From JBBDJB01 sp040880125 (lineage in GTDB: Bacteria; Planctomycetota; Planctomycetia; Pirellulales; JBBDJB01): a stretch of DNA of 64,000 bases. Where the stretch lies: the NCBI GenBank assembly GCA_040880125.1, contig JBBDJB010000018.1, forward strand, positions 248,001 through 312,000, in the 5' to 3' direction. The position numbers were made by a program, and so were the translations under genes. Positions 49,715 to 59,257 of this stretch are shown here, one piece after another; position 1 is the stretch's first letter, and each line of letters starts with the position of its first letter. The notes beneath the pieces are model-generated. The model was not told where the DNA came from. It ran no database searches and saw only the letters and a program-made list of their open reading frames with translations.

Positions 49715-50947
49715 TTAGAAGTTGCCCGTGAATTTTACAACCGCGCCGGTCTTGCTGTCCGGTTCGGGCGCCTCGTTGAATACGGTGACGTACAGCGCGC
49801 CGTCGGTTCCGAAGATCATCGCGGCCGGCTTCTCAAGCGTGGCGATCCGCACTCCCTGAACGCCCTGCGTACCGTCTTCGGCCGTGATTTTTTCCAGGCG
49901 GAACAGCCCGCCCTGCGAGGTATCCATCCAGGCGAAGTCGGTCGTGTAGAGCCGTCCCGAGGGAGCGTACTCCAGCGCGGTGATATCAAACAGCCCTGTC
50001 TCCAGGTTAAGCAGCATCTCGCCGCTCTCGGGATGGTAGAACGTCAACAGGCTATCCTGCGGAACCGTGATCTCCCCCATCTGGCCGACCACAACGTGCG
50101 GACCGGTCGGGTTGATGGCGATCCCCACCGGGGCGTCGACCGAGGTCTTTTCCTTGGTGGCGATGAAGGTTTGGAGGTCGCTCAGCGATCCGTCCGCGAT
50201 CGTGGCGCGCAGGACCCAGCCCTTGGTGTCATCGCCGTTGGAGGTGACGAACAGTGCGTTTTCGGTCGCAGCCAGATCGTAGAAGTTGCCTTCGCCGCTC
50301 TGCGACTGCTCGCCCGCTTCAATTGGCCCGAGCGACGTCTTCATCTGGTCGGCCGGGATCGCCGAGCCATCCTCCGGCAGCTCGTACACCCGGAGCAATT
50401 CCTGACCATCGACAAGTCCACCGCCGCCGACCACCAGCGTGTTCTTGCTGAGGAAGTGCAGGCCCAAGGGACCGATGTTGTACATGGGCCCCTTGCCGTA
50501 GACGTCCTGCGGAAATCCGGTGATGACCTCGGTTACCTGGCTCGGATCGGCCGGGTCGAACTTGATCACCCGCAGCGCCCCGCTGTCGGAGACGAAGATG
50601 TGCCCCGTCTCCGGCTGGATAGCGATGCCGCTGGGATTCACCAGGTCGGAGACCACGGTGGTCATTTCGACGTTCTCGGCCGTGGCGATATCGGCGGCCG
50701 CGGCGTCTTGCGCGGGCGGCTGTTCTTGGGCGGGGGCTTCGTCTTGCGGTTGGGCTTCCTCTTGGGCTTCCTCTTGGACGGGGGCTTCCTCTTGGACGGG
50801 GGCCTCGTCTTGCGGCTGTGCTTCGTCTTGCGCCTGCGCGTCGTCCTGTGCTTCAGCCTCTTGGGCATCCTGCTCCTGTTGCGCAATGACGCCGCCGACG
50901 GCGGTACAAAGGATCGCCAAGGCAGCCAGGCAGCTCATCAATTTCAT
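49715..50947 (-). CDS. Secreted beta-propeller protein with acidic Gln/Glu/Ala repeat linker
   Basis: 410 residues with a signal peptide (MKLMSCLAALAILCTAVGGVIAQ). Residues about 24-85 are a low-complexity linker of QDEAPVQEEA-type repeats; at DNA level these are tandem near-repeats of about 18 bases (50745-50830). The remainder is an NHL/SMP-30-like propeller: LVNPSGIAIQPETGHIFVSDSGALRVIKF, LLRVYELP, APVGIAINPTGPHVVV, and FGTDGALYVTVFNEAPEP. It lies 75 bases from the di-haem peroxidase gene on the same strand, so the two may be expressed together. Ligand and activity unknown. Confidence 0.8.
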   Translation of the reverse strand: MKLMSCLAALAILCTAVGGVIAQQEQDAQEAEAQDDAQAQDEAQPQDEAPVQEEAPVQEEAQEEAQPQDEAPAQEQPPAQDAAAADIATAENVEMTTVVSDLVNPSGIAIQPETGHIFVSDSGALRVIKFDPADPSQVTEVITGFPQDVYGKGPMYNIGPLGLHFLSKNTLVVGGGGLVDGQELLRVYELPEDGSAIPADQMKTSLGPIEAGEQSQSGEGNFYDLAATENALFVTSNGDDTKGWVLRATIADGSLSDLQTFIATKEKTSVDAPVGIAINPTGPHVVVGQMGEITVPQDSLLTFYHPESGEMLLNLETGLFDITALEYAPSGRLYTTDFAWMDTSQGGLFRLEKITAEDGTQGVQGVRIATLEKPAAMIFGTDGALYVTVFNEAPEPDSKTGAVVKFTGNF

Positions 50948-51022
50948 AGATCGTTCTCCCGTTAGGCGTGATGAAGTTTTGGTGGGAACGCAGAGGCGGA
51001 CGTTGAAGATAACCCACGCACG

Positions 51023-52033
51023 CTATTCCGGCAACTTTGGCGGCTCAAAGTCCGGATAGCTGGGGCTCGCGAGCCCCTCTTTGAGGAAGCTCACCAAGTC
51101 CGCCTTTTGCTGGTCCGTCAAGCTGAGCTGCTTGATTTCCTCGTCTAGATAGGGGTTCGGCACGCCGCCCTTGTCGTAGTAGTCCACGACCTCCTCGAGC
51201 GTCGCCAGTCGGCCGTCGTGCATGTACGGCGCGGTGCGGGCGATTTCCCGCAGGGTGGGCGTTTTGAACGAACCGGTGTCGCCCTTGAGAGATGAAATGG
51301 CGAATCGCCCATGGTCGGGCTCATCATCGTCCATGCCTAGCCCGATGTTGTGAAAGCCGCCGTCGGTGAAGTTCGGACCGGCGTGGCACGCGCTGCATTG
51401 GGCTTTATTGAAGAAGACGTCCCTGCCGCGCTCGGCCGCCTCGGAAAGCGTGTCCTCGTCGCCAGCCTCGTATCGGTCGAACGGGGCATCGCCGGAAAGG
51501 ATTGTCCGCTCGAAAGCCCCAATCGCCTTGGCGATTCCTTCTTCGGTGACGTCGGTGCCGAACACTTCCTGAAACTGCGTGCGATAGCCTTCGATCTTGT
51601 TGAGCTTCTCGACCAACTCAGGAAGCTTCATGTCCATCTCGATTGGGTTTTCGATCGGCCCGAGCGCCTGGCCTTCGACGTGCTGCGCGCGACCGTCCCA
51701 AAATTGGAAGTATTGGTAGCCGGCGTTGATGATCGTCGGCGCGCTGCGACCGCCTACCTGATCGCGCACTCCGGTGGCGAAGCGCTCGCCGTTGGACCAG
51801 CCCTTGGCGGGATCGTGGCAACTGGCGCAACTGACGGTGTTGTCGCCTGAGAGGCGGGTATCGAAGTAGAGCTGCTTGCCCAGCTCGATCTTCGCCTCGG
51901 TCAGAGGGTTGTCCGAGGGAAGGCGCATTTTGTCCAGCCCCACTGGGATCGCTAGCTGATATTCGTCGGCCGCCAGTGGCGAACGAGCCACCAGCGCCGC
52001 CAGAGCGATGATAATGAAGGTGCTGCAGCGCAT
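51023..52033 (-). CDS. Di-haem cytochrome c peroxidase / MauG-family protein
   Basis: 336 residues exported by a signal peptide (MRCSTFIIIALAALVARSPLA). Two haem sites: CASCH (Cys69, Cys72, His73) and CSACH (Cys213, Cys216, His217). The distal-side region around Met271 (YMHDGRLATLEEVVDYYDKGG) matches bacterial di-haem peroxidases. It reduces hydrogen peroxide using a small electron donor, or oxidises a substrate as MauG does. ATG 52033 has AGGGGA about 7 bases upstream, which decides against the upstream in-frame ATG at 52120. Confidence 0.92.
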   Translation of the reverse strand: MRCSTFIIIALAALVARSPLAADEYQLAIPVGLDKMRLPSDNPLTEAKIELGKQLYFDTRLSGDNTVSCASCHDPAKGWSNGERFATGVRDQVGGRSAPTIINAGYQYFQFWDGRAQHVEGQALGPIENPIEMDMKLPELVEKLNKIEGYRTQFQEVFGTDVTEEGIAKAIGAFERTILSGDAPFDRYEAGDEDTLSEAAERGRDVFFNKAQCSACHAGPNFTDGGFHNIGLGMDDDEPDHGRFAISSLKGDTGSFKTPTLREIARTAPYMHDGRLATLEEVVDYYDKGGVPNPYLDEEIKQLSLTDQQKADLVSFLKEGLASPSYPDFEPPKLPE

Positions 52034-52195
52034 CTCGTGTCCCCTTTTTGCTGCGAAAAACGGCATGATTTCGTGGCTTGGCCGTTCGCCCATTGTCATT
52101 GATGCACCAGCCGTTGGCAAGCCGCGGGGAAGAATACAGGCAGTTCCGCTGGCAAGGGAAGGCGTGCCAAGCCCCCGGGGCGATTGTCGGCGAAT

Positions 52196-53323
52196 TCAAG
52201 GCACACGGCTGGCGAGGATTGCCCTGGCGGCGCCGTCGATGTTGGCCAGCAGCAAGGTGGCCGCAGCATCGCCCCGAGGCCTGAGCTGACGGCGGAGTGT
52301 TTCCGGTTTGATCGGGACGCCGCGCTTTTTGATCTCCAGTCGCCCGATGCCGCATTCGGCCAGCCACCGGCGCAGCCGCTTCACATCGAGTCGATCGACT
52401 TCGACCACCTCGAACAGCGTCAATGCCGCATCCTGCGGCGGACGTTCGGACGTCAAATACGAGCCGCGCGGCGTGAGCGATTCCAGATTGTGCTGCGCGG
52501 CCAATGCTCCGGCCAAGCCGGCGGCGAGCACGGCGGCGTGCGGCTCGCAGACGTAGCGACCGACATGCGTGGTCCGCGGCGCGACGATACTCGCATCGCA
52601 GCAGAACGTCCGCACCACCTCGCCTTCGGAGTCGAGCAGCGTCACTCGACGGCGGCCCGGCTCGGTGGCAAGTTCACCAAACCAGGCGACTAGCTGCTTG
52701 CATTCGCCTCCGCGGCCGATCCACTCCGACTCGGCCCGATCTCGCCAGGCGGCAGGCAAATCCGCCGCCGGGGCAAGCTTGATCGCGGCATTGCGATTGC
52801 GCGCGATCAGGCGGTCGAGCTCTTGCTCCGGCGGATCGTGCAGTTCGATACGCGTGGTACAGCGACCCTGTGAGCGGCGATCGGGGTCGATGTGCCATGC
52901 CGCCGTGTCGGCGGCGCTGTTCACGTCGACTTCATCCACGTGGGCGCGGTTGCTGATTGACTGGTTCGCTGTCGCTACGACCGCCAGATTCGCTTGCGCA
53001 AACACGGCCAGTTCTGCCGAACGATCGACGCCCCGCACCGGACCGCGGCCGGCGAGCCCGCACAGATCGCCGCCAATGCCGCAGCACAGATCGGCGACAA
53101 GCTGGCCGCCGGGGAACCGCCCGGCTTTGTACGAGGCGATGGCGTCGTCGGTCGCCTGTTCCAATCCGCGGGAGGTGAAGTACGTCCGCTCCGCGTGGCG
53201 AAATTTCTCTCTTGCGCGGCGGCGCAGGCCGACCTGCTCCAACAACAGGTGGGTCCGCGCTGCCGAGAGCTGCCGTCGCAAGGCCGCAGCCCGGCGGTGC
53301 AGCGGCTGGTCGTCGTCAGCCAC
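52196..53323 (-). CDS. SAM-dependent methyltransferase with THUMP-like C-terminus; likely interrupted near its start
   Basis: 375 residues from GTG 53323. The SAM motif LVADLCCGIGGDLCGLAG is clear, then EVDVNSAADTAAWHIDPDRRS, and the C-terminal THUMP-like region ends GIGRLEIKKRGVPIKPETLRRQL. The family is found in actinobacteria and planctomycetes; substrate unproven. In frame, upstream sequence LWLTGAEAARLLEEVADDD looks like real N-terminus, and ATG 53384-53386 begins MAELDD, but TAA at 53366-53368 separates them. GTG 53323 has a GGAGGA only two bases away. The gene may be a recent pseudogene, mis-sequenced, or use a non-canonical start. Confidence 0.75.
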   Translation of the reverse strand: MADDDQPLHRRAAALRRQLSAARTHLLLEQVGLRRRAREKFRHAERTYFTSRGLEQATDDAIASYKAGRFPGGQLVADLCCGIGGDLCGLAGRGPVRGVDRSAELAVFAQANLAVVATANQSISNRAHVDEVDVNSAADTAAWHIDPDRRSQGRCTTRIELHDPPEQELDRLIARNRNAAIKLAPAADLPAAWRDRAESEWIGRGGECKQLVAWFGELATEPGRRRVTLLDSEGEVVRTFCCDASIVAPRTTHVGRYVCEPHAAVLAAGLAGALAAQHNLESLTPRGSYLTSERPPQDAALTLFEVVEVDRLDVKRLRRWLAECGIGRLEIKKRGVPIKPETLRRQLRPRGDAAATLLLANIDGAARAILASRVP

Positions 53324-53386
53324 TTCCTCCAGCAGCCGAGCGGCCTCGGCCCCGGTGAGCCAGAGTTAGTCGTCCAGTTCGGCCAT

Positions 53387-53720
53387 CTTCCCAGTGAGGC
53401 GGCAGCAGGGCAGAGCACAGGTACGGCAAACGCTGCGCATTGTAACGATTTTCTACCAATGCGACCTGATCCACGGCGTGCCTATGCGGCCTGTGCCGCT
53501 GGTAGCCGTTGGGTAAGCAGCGTGGACGCCGGCGGCCAGCGGGCAGGGCATGGGCTAGGGCGGCCGATGAAGTGAGTAGAGGTAGTGCTTTCGTGAGAAG
53601 CGTTGGCCCGCTCCTGGTGGGAGCGAGCTTCGGGAAAACCTCTTCCTAGCCCTCTCCCACAGGGAGAGGTGACAAGCGCGACCGCGGATTTGATTCGCCA
53701 ACCCCCAGTCGTTGACGACC
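53387..53720. other. Intergenic region with palindromic repeats
   Basis: No gene. The stretch separates the minus-strand methyltransferase from the plus-strand hypothetical. CGCTCC (53609-53614) with GGAGCG (53620-53625) and CCTCTCCC (53651-53658) with GGGAGAGG (53662-53669) form two hairpins; promoters for both flanking genes should lie here. Confidence 0.6.
53651..53669. repeat. Dispersed palindrome, CCCTCTCCC family
   Basis: CCTCTCCC and GGGAGAGG are perfect 8-bp arms around ACA. It is a second copy of the hairpin at 18025-18045, also preceded by an AAACCTCTTCC-like stretch. Confidence 0.8.
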
Positions 53721-54455
53721 ATGTTTCCTCGCCCTCTCATGTTCCTGCTCTTGCTCGGCGCGGCAGTCGGTACGCCGTACATGATGAGCAAAGGCCCGAA
53801 GCTGTCGGAATTGTCTTGGCCAATTGGCGGTAGCGAAGCGGAAGCCGGTAACGAGCTATCTGAGGAAGCCGCCGCGTCGCTGGAAGACTCGGAGTCGGCC
53901 GATGGAAGATCGACCGGCGAGCCACGGGTGATCCAGCCCAGCGACATCCCGCTGGAGGGATTTCCGGCATACGACCTGGCCGAAGTGTTGCGAATGGACG
54001 TCGACCCGGCCTGGGTGTACCAGCGGTGGTCGCGCAAGTCGACGGCGCTGGCGGAGCTCGACCTGTACGGCGTGCGAGTGCCGCTGGTCACCGGCACTCA
54101 GGTGGACGATCTGGCCGGCTCGTTGACGTACTACTTCGACGTGGACAACAAGGTGCAGCGGATTTCCTTTCGTGGCCGCACCGGCGACGCGCGGAAGTTG
54201 ATCGCGCTGGTTACTAAGCGGTATGACTTCCGTCCGCAGCAGCCCGACATGCCGGGCGAGTATCTCTACCAGGTCCGCTGGAACGGCAAGCCCACCAGCG
54301 AGCTGCGCATTCGTCCGATGCCCGTGCTCTGGGCCAGCGCACCGCACACCAGCTTTCAGGTAGAACTGGAACTGGCGCGACCCGGCAGCTCGACGTTTCT
54401 GACGCGGCCTGAGCCGCAAATCGGCCTGGCGGAGCCGACGACCGAGCGGCAGTAG
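53721..54455 (+). CDS. Hypothetical exported/membrane-anchored protein
   Basis: 244 residues. The N-terminal hydrophobic segment (FPRPLMFLLLLGAAVGTPYMM) could be a signal peptide or anchor. A Glu/Ser-rich linker follows. The conserved-looking part begins LEGFPAYDLAEVLRMDVDPAWVYQRWSRKST and includes LYGVRVPLVTGTQVDDLAGSLTYYFDVDNKVQRISFRG. It may be the planctomycete-specific DUF6690, from memory only. ATG 53721 is preferred to TTG 53712. No link to neighbours is evident. Confidence 0.65.
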   Translation: MFPRPLMFLLLLGAAVGTPYMMSKGPKLSELSWPIGGSEAEAGNELSEEAAASLEDSESADGRSTGEPRVIQPSDIPLEGFPAYDLAEVLRMDVDPAWVYQRWSRKSTALAELDLYGVRVPLVTGTQVDDLAGSLTYYFDVDNKVQRISFRGRTGDARKLIALVTKRYDFRPQQPDMPGEYLYQVRWNGKPTSELRIRPMPVLWASAPHTSFQVELELARPGSSTFLTRPEPQIGLAEPTTERQ

Positions 54456-54682
54456 CGGCGCGGGTGGCGCTGGGTGCGGGGGCGATTTTCTTCGATAGGT
54501 GAAGGCACTGCTGGCTTAGGCAGCAGAGGCACACTTGCATCGGCGCGCGCCGCAGCATTGTTGACGCGGCAAGGGCGGGCTTTCATGCTAAAGGTCCGCA
54601 CGTGACGGCGGATTTCGTGCCAAGTTGCACTTTCGCCGGCGTGCTGCTCGGAACGCCTCGCTTTGCCGGAGACACGGTCCTT

Positions 54683-56326
54683 ATGCGAATCTTCACCGCG
54701 ACGCTGCTCGGCTTTTTTCTAATTGCGGCTGGCGCCGATCGCGGGGCTGCCCAACCGCCGTCGCAGCCGAATGTTCTGTTTGTATTCGCTGACGATTGGG
54801 GCCGCCAGGCGAGTGCTTATGCGAAGCTAGATGGCCGGGGCGGCATCAACGACGCTGTGAGCACGCCCGCCTTCGATCGGGTGGCCGGCGAGGGCGTGCT
54901 GTTCCGCAATGCGTTTGTGAATGCACCGTCCTGCACGCCGTGCCGCAGTTCATTGCTCTCGGGCCAGTACTTCTGGCGGACCGGACGCGGGGCCATTCTG
55001 CAAGGGGCCAGGTGGGACTCCGAGATTCCGAGTTGGCCGCTGCTGTTGAATGACGCCGGGTGTCACATCGGCAAGAGCTGGAAAGTGTGGAGCCCCGGCG
55101 CGCCGGTCGATGCCCCCTATGGCCGGCAGCGGTTCGCCTATCAACAGGCGGGCGGGCGGATTAATCGCTTCTCGCAGAGTGCCACGCGATTGGTCGAGCG
55201 CGGCAACTCCGTGCAGCAGGCGAAAGAACAAGTGCTGGCCGAAGTGCGGGCGAACTTCCAGGACTTCCTGGACGCTCGCCAGGGTGACGCTCCCTTCTGC
55301 TATTGGTTCGGGCCGACGAATGTGCACCGCAAATGGGTACGCGGATCCGGCAAGGCGCTGTGGGATATCGATCCGGACTTGCTGGAAGGAAAGCTGCCGC
55401 CGTTCTTGCCCGACGTGCCGGCGGTCCGCGAAGACCTGGCCGACTATCTTGGCGAGATTCAGGCGATGGACGCGGCGCTGGGCGTGCTGCTGGAAGTGCT
55501 GCGGGCGTCGGGCGAGTACGAGGATACGCTTGTCGTCGTCAGCGGCGATCATGGGCCGCCGGGCTTCCCGCACGGCAAGTGCAATCTGTACGACTTCGGA
55601 ACCCGCGTTGCCCTGGCGATCGCCGGACCAGGTGTGCAGGGCGGGCGCGTGGTGGACGACTTCGTCAGCCTGCCGGACCTCGCGCCGACATTTCTGGAAG
55701 CCGGAGACGTCGCGGTGCCCGACGTGATGACCGCCCGGAGCCTATGGCCGGTGTTAAGCTCCGATGAAGAGGGCCTGGTCGATCCGGAGCGGACGTGGGT
55801 GCTCGCCGGGCGCGAGCGGCACGTCGAGATGGCTCGCGCAGGCAACCTGCCGTATCCGCAGCGGGCGATCCGCACGGCAGATCATCTGTTCGTGATTAAC
55901 TTCCGGCCGGAGCGATATCCGCTGGGCGATCCGTACAACCTCGACGGCGACAATCCGCCGACCACCGAGGAGCTGACTGAGACGACCTTCGTAACACTGC
56001 CGGACGAGGACGCCGGGCCGACGAAGGCCTGGATCGTCAACCATCGCGACGATCCGGAGTGGAAGCACATCTTCGAGCACGCCTACGGCAAGCGGCCGCG
56101 CGAGGAGCTGTTCGATCTGCGAAACGATCCGCACCAGATGGACAACGTGGCGGCCGATCCGGCTTACGCAGAGGTCGCGGCGGACCTGCGGAAGCGCCTG
56201 CTGGACGAACTGGAGCGTTCCGGTGATCCGCGGCTGATCGACGACGGCAAGTACTTCGAGACGCCGCCTCTGGCCGGCCCACTGCCGGACGACGTGCCGC
56301 AACCCAACCGCCAGCGCCGGCGGTGA
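54683..56326 (+). CDS. Secreted sulfatase
   Basis: 547 residues with a signal peptide (MRIFTATLLGFFLIAAGADRGAAQ). Sulfatase motifs: FVFADDWG (Asp37, Asp38), formylglycine site CTPCR (84-88, canonical C-x-P-x-R), RGAILQGARWDSEIPS, VVVSGDHGPPGFPHGKCNLYDFG and C-terminal EELFDLRNDPHQMDNVA. Expected substrate is a sulfated polysaccharide or similar ester; it needs formylglycine-generating enzyme. ATG 54683 gives a proper signal peptide; 27 residues further upstream do not look coding. Confidence 0.93.
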   Translation: MRIFTATLLGFFLIAAGADRGAAQPPSQPNVLFVFADDWGRQASAYAKLDGRGGINDAVSTPAFDRVAGEGVLFRNAFVNAPSCTPCRSSLLSGQYFWRTGRGAILQGARWDSEIPSWPLLLNDAGCHIGKSWKVWSPGAPVDAPYGRQRFAYQQAGGRINRFSQSATRLVERGNSVQQAKEQVLAEVRANFQDFLDARQGDAPFCYWFGPTNVHRKWVRGSGKALWDIDPDLLEGKLPPFLPDVPAVREDLADYLGEIQAMDAALGVLLEVLRASGEYEDTLVVVSGDHGPPGFPHGKCNLYDFGTRVALAIAGPGVQGGRVVDDFVSLPDLAPTFLEAGDVAVPDVMTARSLWPVLSSDEEGLVDPERTWVLAGRERHVEMARAGNLPYPQRAIRTADHLFVINFRPERYPLGDPYNLDGDNPPTTEELTETTFVTLPDEDAGPTKAWIVNHRDDPEWKHIFEHAYGKRPREELFDLRNDPHQMDNVAADPAYAEVAADLRKRLLDELERSGDPRLIDDGKYFETPPLAGPLPDDVPQPNRQRRR

Positions 56327-56409
56327 GACGTCGACGACGGGGCGTCAATTGGCTGCACAGAGACCTCAGACGACGCGCTTACTCTACCGCGTCAGGACGG
56401 ATGGCCGTC

Positions 56410-57732
56410 CTACAGTGACCAGGGGCTGCGCATCTTGGGAGTGAGAAGCGCGCTGGCCTCGTCATCGTCCTGTATGTGCTCGGAAGCGGGGTCCCAACGG
56501 AACTTGCGTCCGGTCAGCATGGCGATGTTGTTCAGATGGCAGATGGAACCGGTGCGATGACCGGCTTCGGCGGGTGCGACCGGCTGCTGGCGGCTTTTGA
56601 CGCTGTCGAGGAAGTTGCGATGGTGACCCGGGCTGCGGCCCAGGTGAATCTCGTCCTCGCCGATCTTCTCTTCCAAAAGCGATGCCGGGTCGGCTTCCAG
56701 TTGCGCGCCGTGAATGTGTATGAACAGCGATCCGTCGCTGCCTTCGAACTTCAGCCCGCGCGGTCCCTCGTTCGCCCCGATCATTTTCAGACCATTGGCG
56801 TACGTGTTGACGAACTGATAGTCCATGAAGGCGTCGTACAAGCTGGTCTTCGAGCGCGTGCCGGTGGCCTCAATCTCGACCGGGCCGGTGTCGTCCATGC
56901 CGGCGCCGAGCTGCGCCAGGTCGATGATGTGAGCGCCGCGGTCGGTCATCTCACCGCCGCCGTAGTTGAGGATGAACCGCCACCAGAAGTGGCACCGCTT
57001 CTCCGTATAGGGAACCTGTGGCGTGTGGCCCAGCCAGAAGTCGTAGTCGAATCCCTCGGGCACGGGCATTTCCGGAGGTACGCCGGTGATTTGGCGGACC
57101 TGCTCGTGATGCGAGTCGCTGCAGGGCAAATTGATGCGGATCGTGTGCAGCTTACCCAACCGCCCGTTGCGGACCAGTTCGCAGGCGAAGCGGGCGTTAT
57201 CGCCGGAGCGCTCATGACTGCCGGTCTGCAGCACGCGATTGTTCTTTTTCACGGCATCGCAGATGGCGCGGCCTTCGCCGACTGAATTGGCAAGCGGCTT
57301 CTCGCAGTAAATGTCCTTGCCTGCGTTGGCTGCGGCGACCGACGCCAGGGCGTGCCAGTGGTCGGGCGTCGATACGCACACCGCGTCGATGTCCTCCCGC
57401 GCCACCAGTTCGCGGAAATCCTTCGTCGCGGCGCAGTCCTGGTTGCCGTACTGCTTATTGACGATCTCCCGGGCTCCGTTGAGATGACGTGCGTCGACAT
57501 CGCACACGGCGACCATTTGCACGTCGCCGTTGCCCATGAAGGCTTGCATGTTGTGGACGCCCTTGCCGCCGGTGCCGATGCAGCCCATGACGATGCGGTC
57601 GCTCGGTGCGGTGGCGCCCGCTTGTCCCAGCGCCGAAGCCGGAACGAAGTAGGGAACCGCCAGCGCCCCGGCGGAAACAGCGGCAGCGTGCTTGAGGAAT
57701 TCGCGCCGCGTCGAACGGTTCAGCTTGCTCAC
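56410..57732 (-). CDS. Tat-exported Gfo/Idh/MocA-family oxidoreductase
   Basis: 440 residues. Twin-arginine signal STRREFLKHAAAVSAGALAVPYF. The NAD-binding motif VMGCIGTGGKGVHNMQAF is followed by AVCVSTPDHWHALASVAAANAGKDIYCEKPL (catalytic lysine in EKP), and GGEMTDRGAHIIDLAQLG. Planctomycetes carry many exported members; substrates are probably sugars or inositols. The start is GTG 57732 with GGAG about 7 bases upstream. An open frame continues upstream but only because it runs antisense through the next gene. It is the next gene downstream of the glycosyltransferase on the minus strand. Confidence 0.92.
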   Translation of the reverse strand: MSKLNRSTRREFLKHAAAVSAGALAVPYFVPASALGQAGATAPSDRIVMGCIGTGGKGVHNMQAFMGNGDVQMVAVCDVDARHLNGAREIVNKQYGNQDCAATKDFRELVAREDIDAVCVSTPDHWHALASVAAANAGKDIYCEKPLANSVGEGRAICDAVKKNNRVLQTGSHERSGDNARFACELVRNGRLGKLHTIRINLPCSDSHHEQVRQITGVPPEMPVPEGFDYDFWLGHTPQVPYTEKRCHFWWRFILNYGGGEMTDRGAHIIDLAQLGAGMDDTGPVEIEATGTRSKTSLYDAFMDYQFVNTYANGLKMIGANEGPRGLKFEGSDGSLFIHIHGAQLEADPASLLEEKIGEDEIHLGRSPGHHRNFLDSVKSRQQPVAPAEAGHRTGSICHLNNIAMLTGRKFRWDPASEHIQDDDEASALLTPKMRSPWSL

Positions 57733-57863
57733 TGCTGCACTCCTGCCGGGAATGAATCGGTGGGAAGGATGCCCCGAGGGTTGCAGACAATCGTAACTGC
57801 CGCGGCGAGCCACGGCAACTATTTCTGCGTCGTGGCCCGGTTGACTCCAAGGGCTAGCGGCGG

Positions 57864-59129
57864 TCATTCGTCCCGAAGCGCCGTGCCGGCCGCATGGGCG
57901 CGCAGCGACCACAGATTCCACTCCGCCTCGATGCGGCGTCGGGCCGCGTCCCAGGCGCTTTCGTCGCGGCCGTCGCGGCTGCCCCCCCGGTCGAGGAGGG
58001 TTTGGTACAGCTCCAATGCCCGGCCGGCGCAGCGAGGCAACGAGAAGTCTTCGGCGGTCTTCAGTGCGGCCTGCGATAACTGCCGGCGCTGTGCGTCGCT
58101 GCGCGTGGCGTACCAATCGAGCGCGCTGACGAACGCATCCGGTTCGGGGGTGTCGAGCAAGCGGCCGTTGTGCTCGTCGCGTACCACTTCGCGGCAGCCG
58201 GGCGCATCGAGCGAGATGACCGGCACGCCGCAGGCCATCGCTTCGGCCAGCACGATGCCTTGCGTTTCGGACGTCGACGCGAAGGCGAACACGTCCATGG
58301 CATGGTAGGCGTCGACCAGCTCCTGCCCTTGCTGTACGCCCGCCATGTGCAGTCGGTCGGTGACCTGATGGCGATCGAAGACGTCGGCGATCTCCTTCTG
58401 GGAAGGTCCCGCCCCGACGACAAGGAAATGGCACCGCGGATCGCTACGGAGGTACGTTGCCGCGGCAGTCGCCAGCAGCGGTAGGTTCTTCTCCGGCGCC
58501 AGCCGGCCGACGTGTCCGATCACCAGGGCGTCGTTCGGAATCCGCTTCTTCTCGCGAACGCCGCGACCGGATCCGGCGGCGAAGCGCTCGGTGTCGATGC
58601 CGGTCGGCACGACTTCCACCGGAGTCGTCACGCCGCGCTCGCGAATCATCTCGGCCACGCTCTCGCTGGGGGCGAAGACCATCGCACACAGGTTCGCATA
58701 GCCGGTGGACAGATCGACCACGAAACGCGCCAGTGCCGGCGAGTCGCCCGGTACGTAGTGCGTGTAGCGCTCGTACATGGTGTGATGCGTGAAGACCAGC
58801 GGGGCATCCCAACTGGCGGCCAGGCGCAGCGCGGCGTCGCCCAGCAAAAACGGATGATGCGAGTGGACTACTTCGGGCGGCGTGTCTTTCAGCCAGGTGG
58901 AAAGCAGCCCCGGCACGGGCAGCCGCACGGAGAAGTCGCTGCCGTTGAAATGCTGAATGGCCGGCACCCGCAGCACGTGCGGCTCGTCTTCGGTTTCTTC
59001 CGCGAACTCCGGCGCGACGACCGACACGTCGTGCCCTTGCCCGCGGCAGGCGGCCGCCAACGACTTGACGGAGCAAGCCACCCCACCCACGTGCGGGGCA
59101 TACGTGTTGGTCAGCATAATGATGCGCAT
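57864..59129 (-). CDS. Glycosyltransferase family 4, diacylglycerol glucosyltransferase/mannosyltransferase-like
   Basis: 421 residues. GT-B fold: RIIMLTNTYAPHVGGVACSVKSLA (acceptor domain), HSHHPFLLGDAALRLAA, FTHHTMYERYTHYVPGD, VVPTGIDTERF, IGHVGRLAPEKNLPLLATA, and E-x7-E at ETQGIVLAEAMACGVPVISLDAPGC. It resembles the group of 1,2-diacylglycerol alpha-glucosyltransferases and PimB-like mannosyltransferases, so a glycolipid product is a fair guess. The C-terminal helix after about 380 is specific. ATG 59129 is the first start and gives the typical N-terminus. Confidence 0.88.
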   Translation of the reverse strand: MRIIMLTNTYAPHVGGVACSVKSLAAACRGQGHDVSVVAPEFAEETEDEPHVLRVPAIQHFNGSDFSVRLPVPGLLSTWLKDTPPEVVHSHHPFLLGDAALRLAASWDAPLVFTHHTMYERYTHYVPGDSPALARFVVDLSTGYANLCAMVFAPSESVAEMIRERGVTTPVEVVPTGIDTERFAAGSGRGVREKKRIPNDALVIGHVGRLAPEKNLPLLATAAATYLRSDPRCHFLVVGAGPSQKEIADVFDRHQVTDRLHMAGVQQGQELVDAYHAMDVFAFASTSETQGIVLAEAMACGVPVISLDAPGCREVVRDEHNGRLLDTPEPDAFVSALDWYATRSDAQRRQLSQAALKTAEDFSLPRCAGRALELYQTLLDRGGSRDGRDESAWDAARRRIEAEWNLWSLRAHAAGTALRDE

Positions 59130-59257
59130 GTCGCCTGACGCGCGTCACGAATGGCGATGGGGCTCGTGCGCTTCATGCTACTGCCGCGGTCGGCGCCGAA
59201 GTCGTCGCGCGTTTCTCCCGAAGAGTGACGCCAACCGTCGCGGGCGAGTCGCTACCG

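Noticed and set aside
56410..58434. A 674-residue version of the Gfo/Idh/MocA gene
   Set aside because: The extra 234 N-terminal residues are antisense to the glycosyltransferase; GTG 57732 has a ribosome-binding site and is followed at once by the Tat signal.
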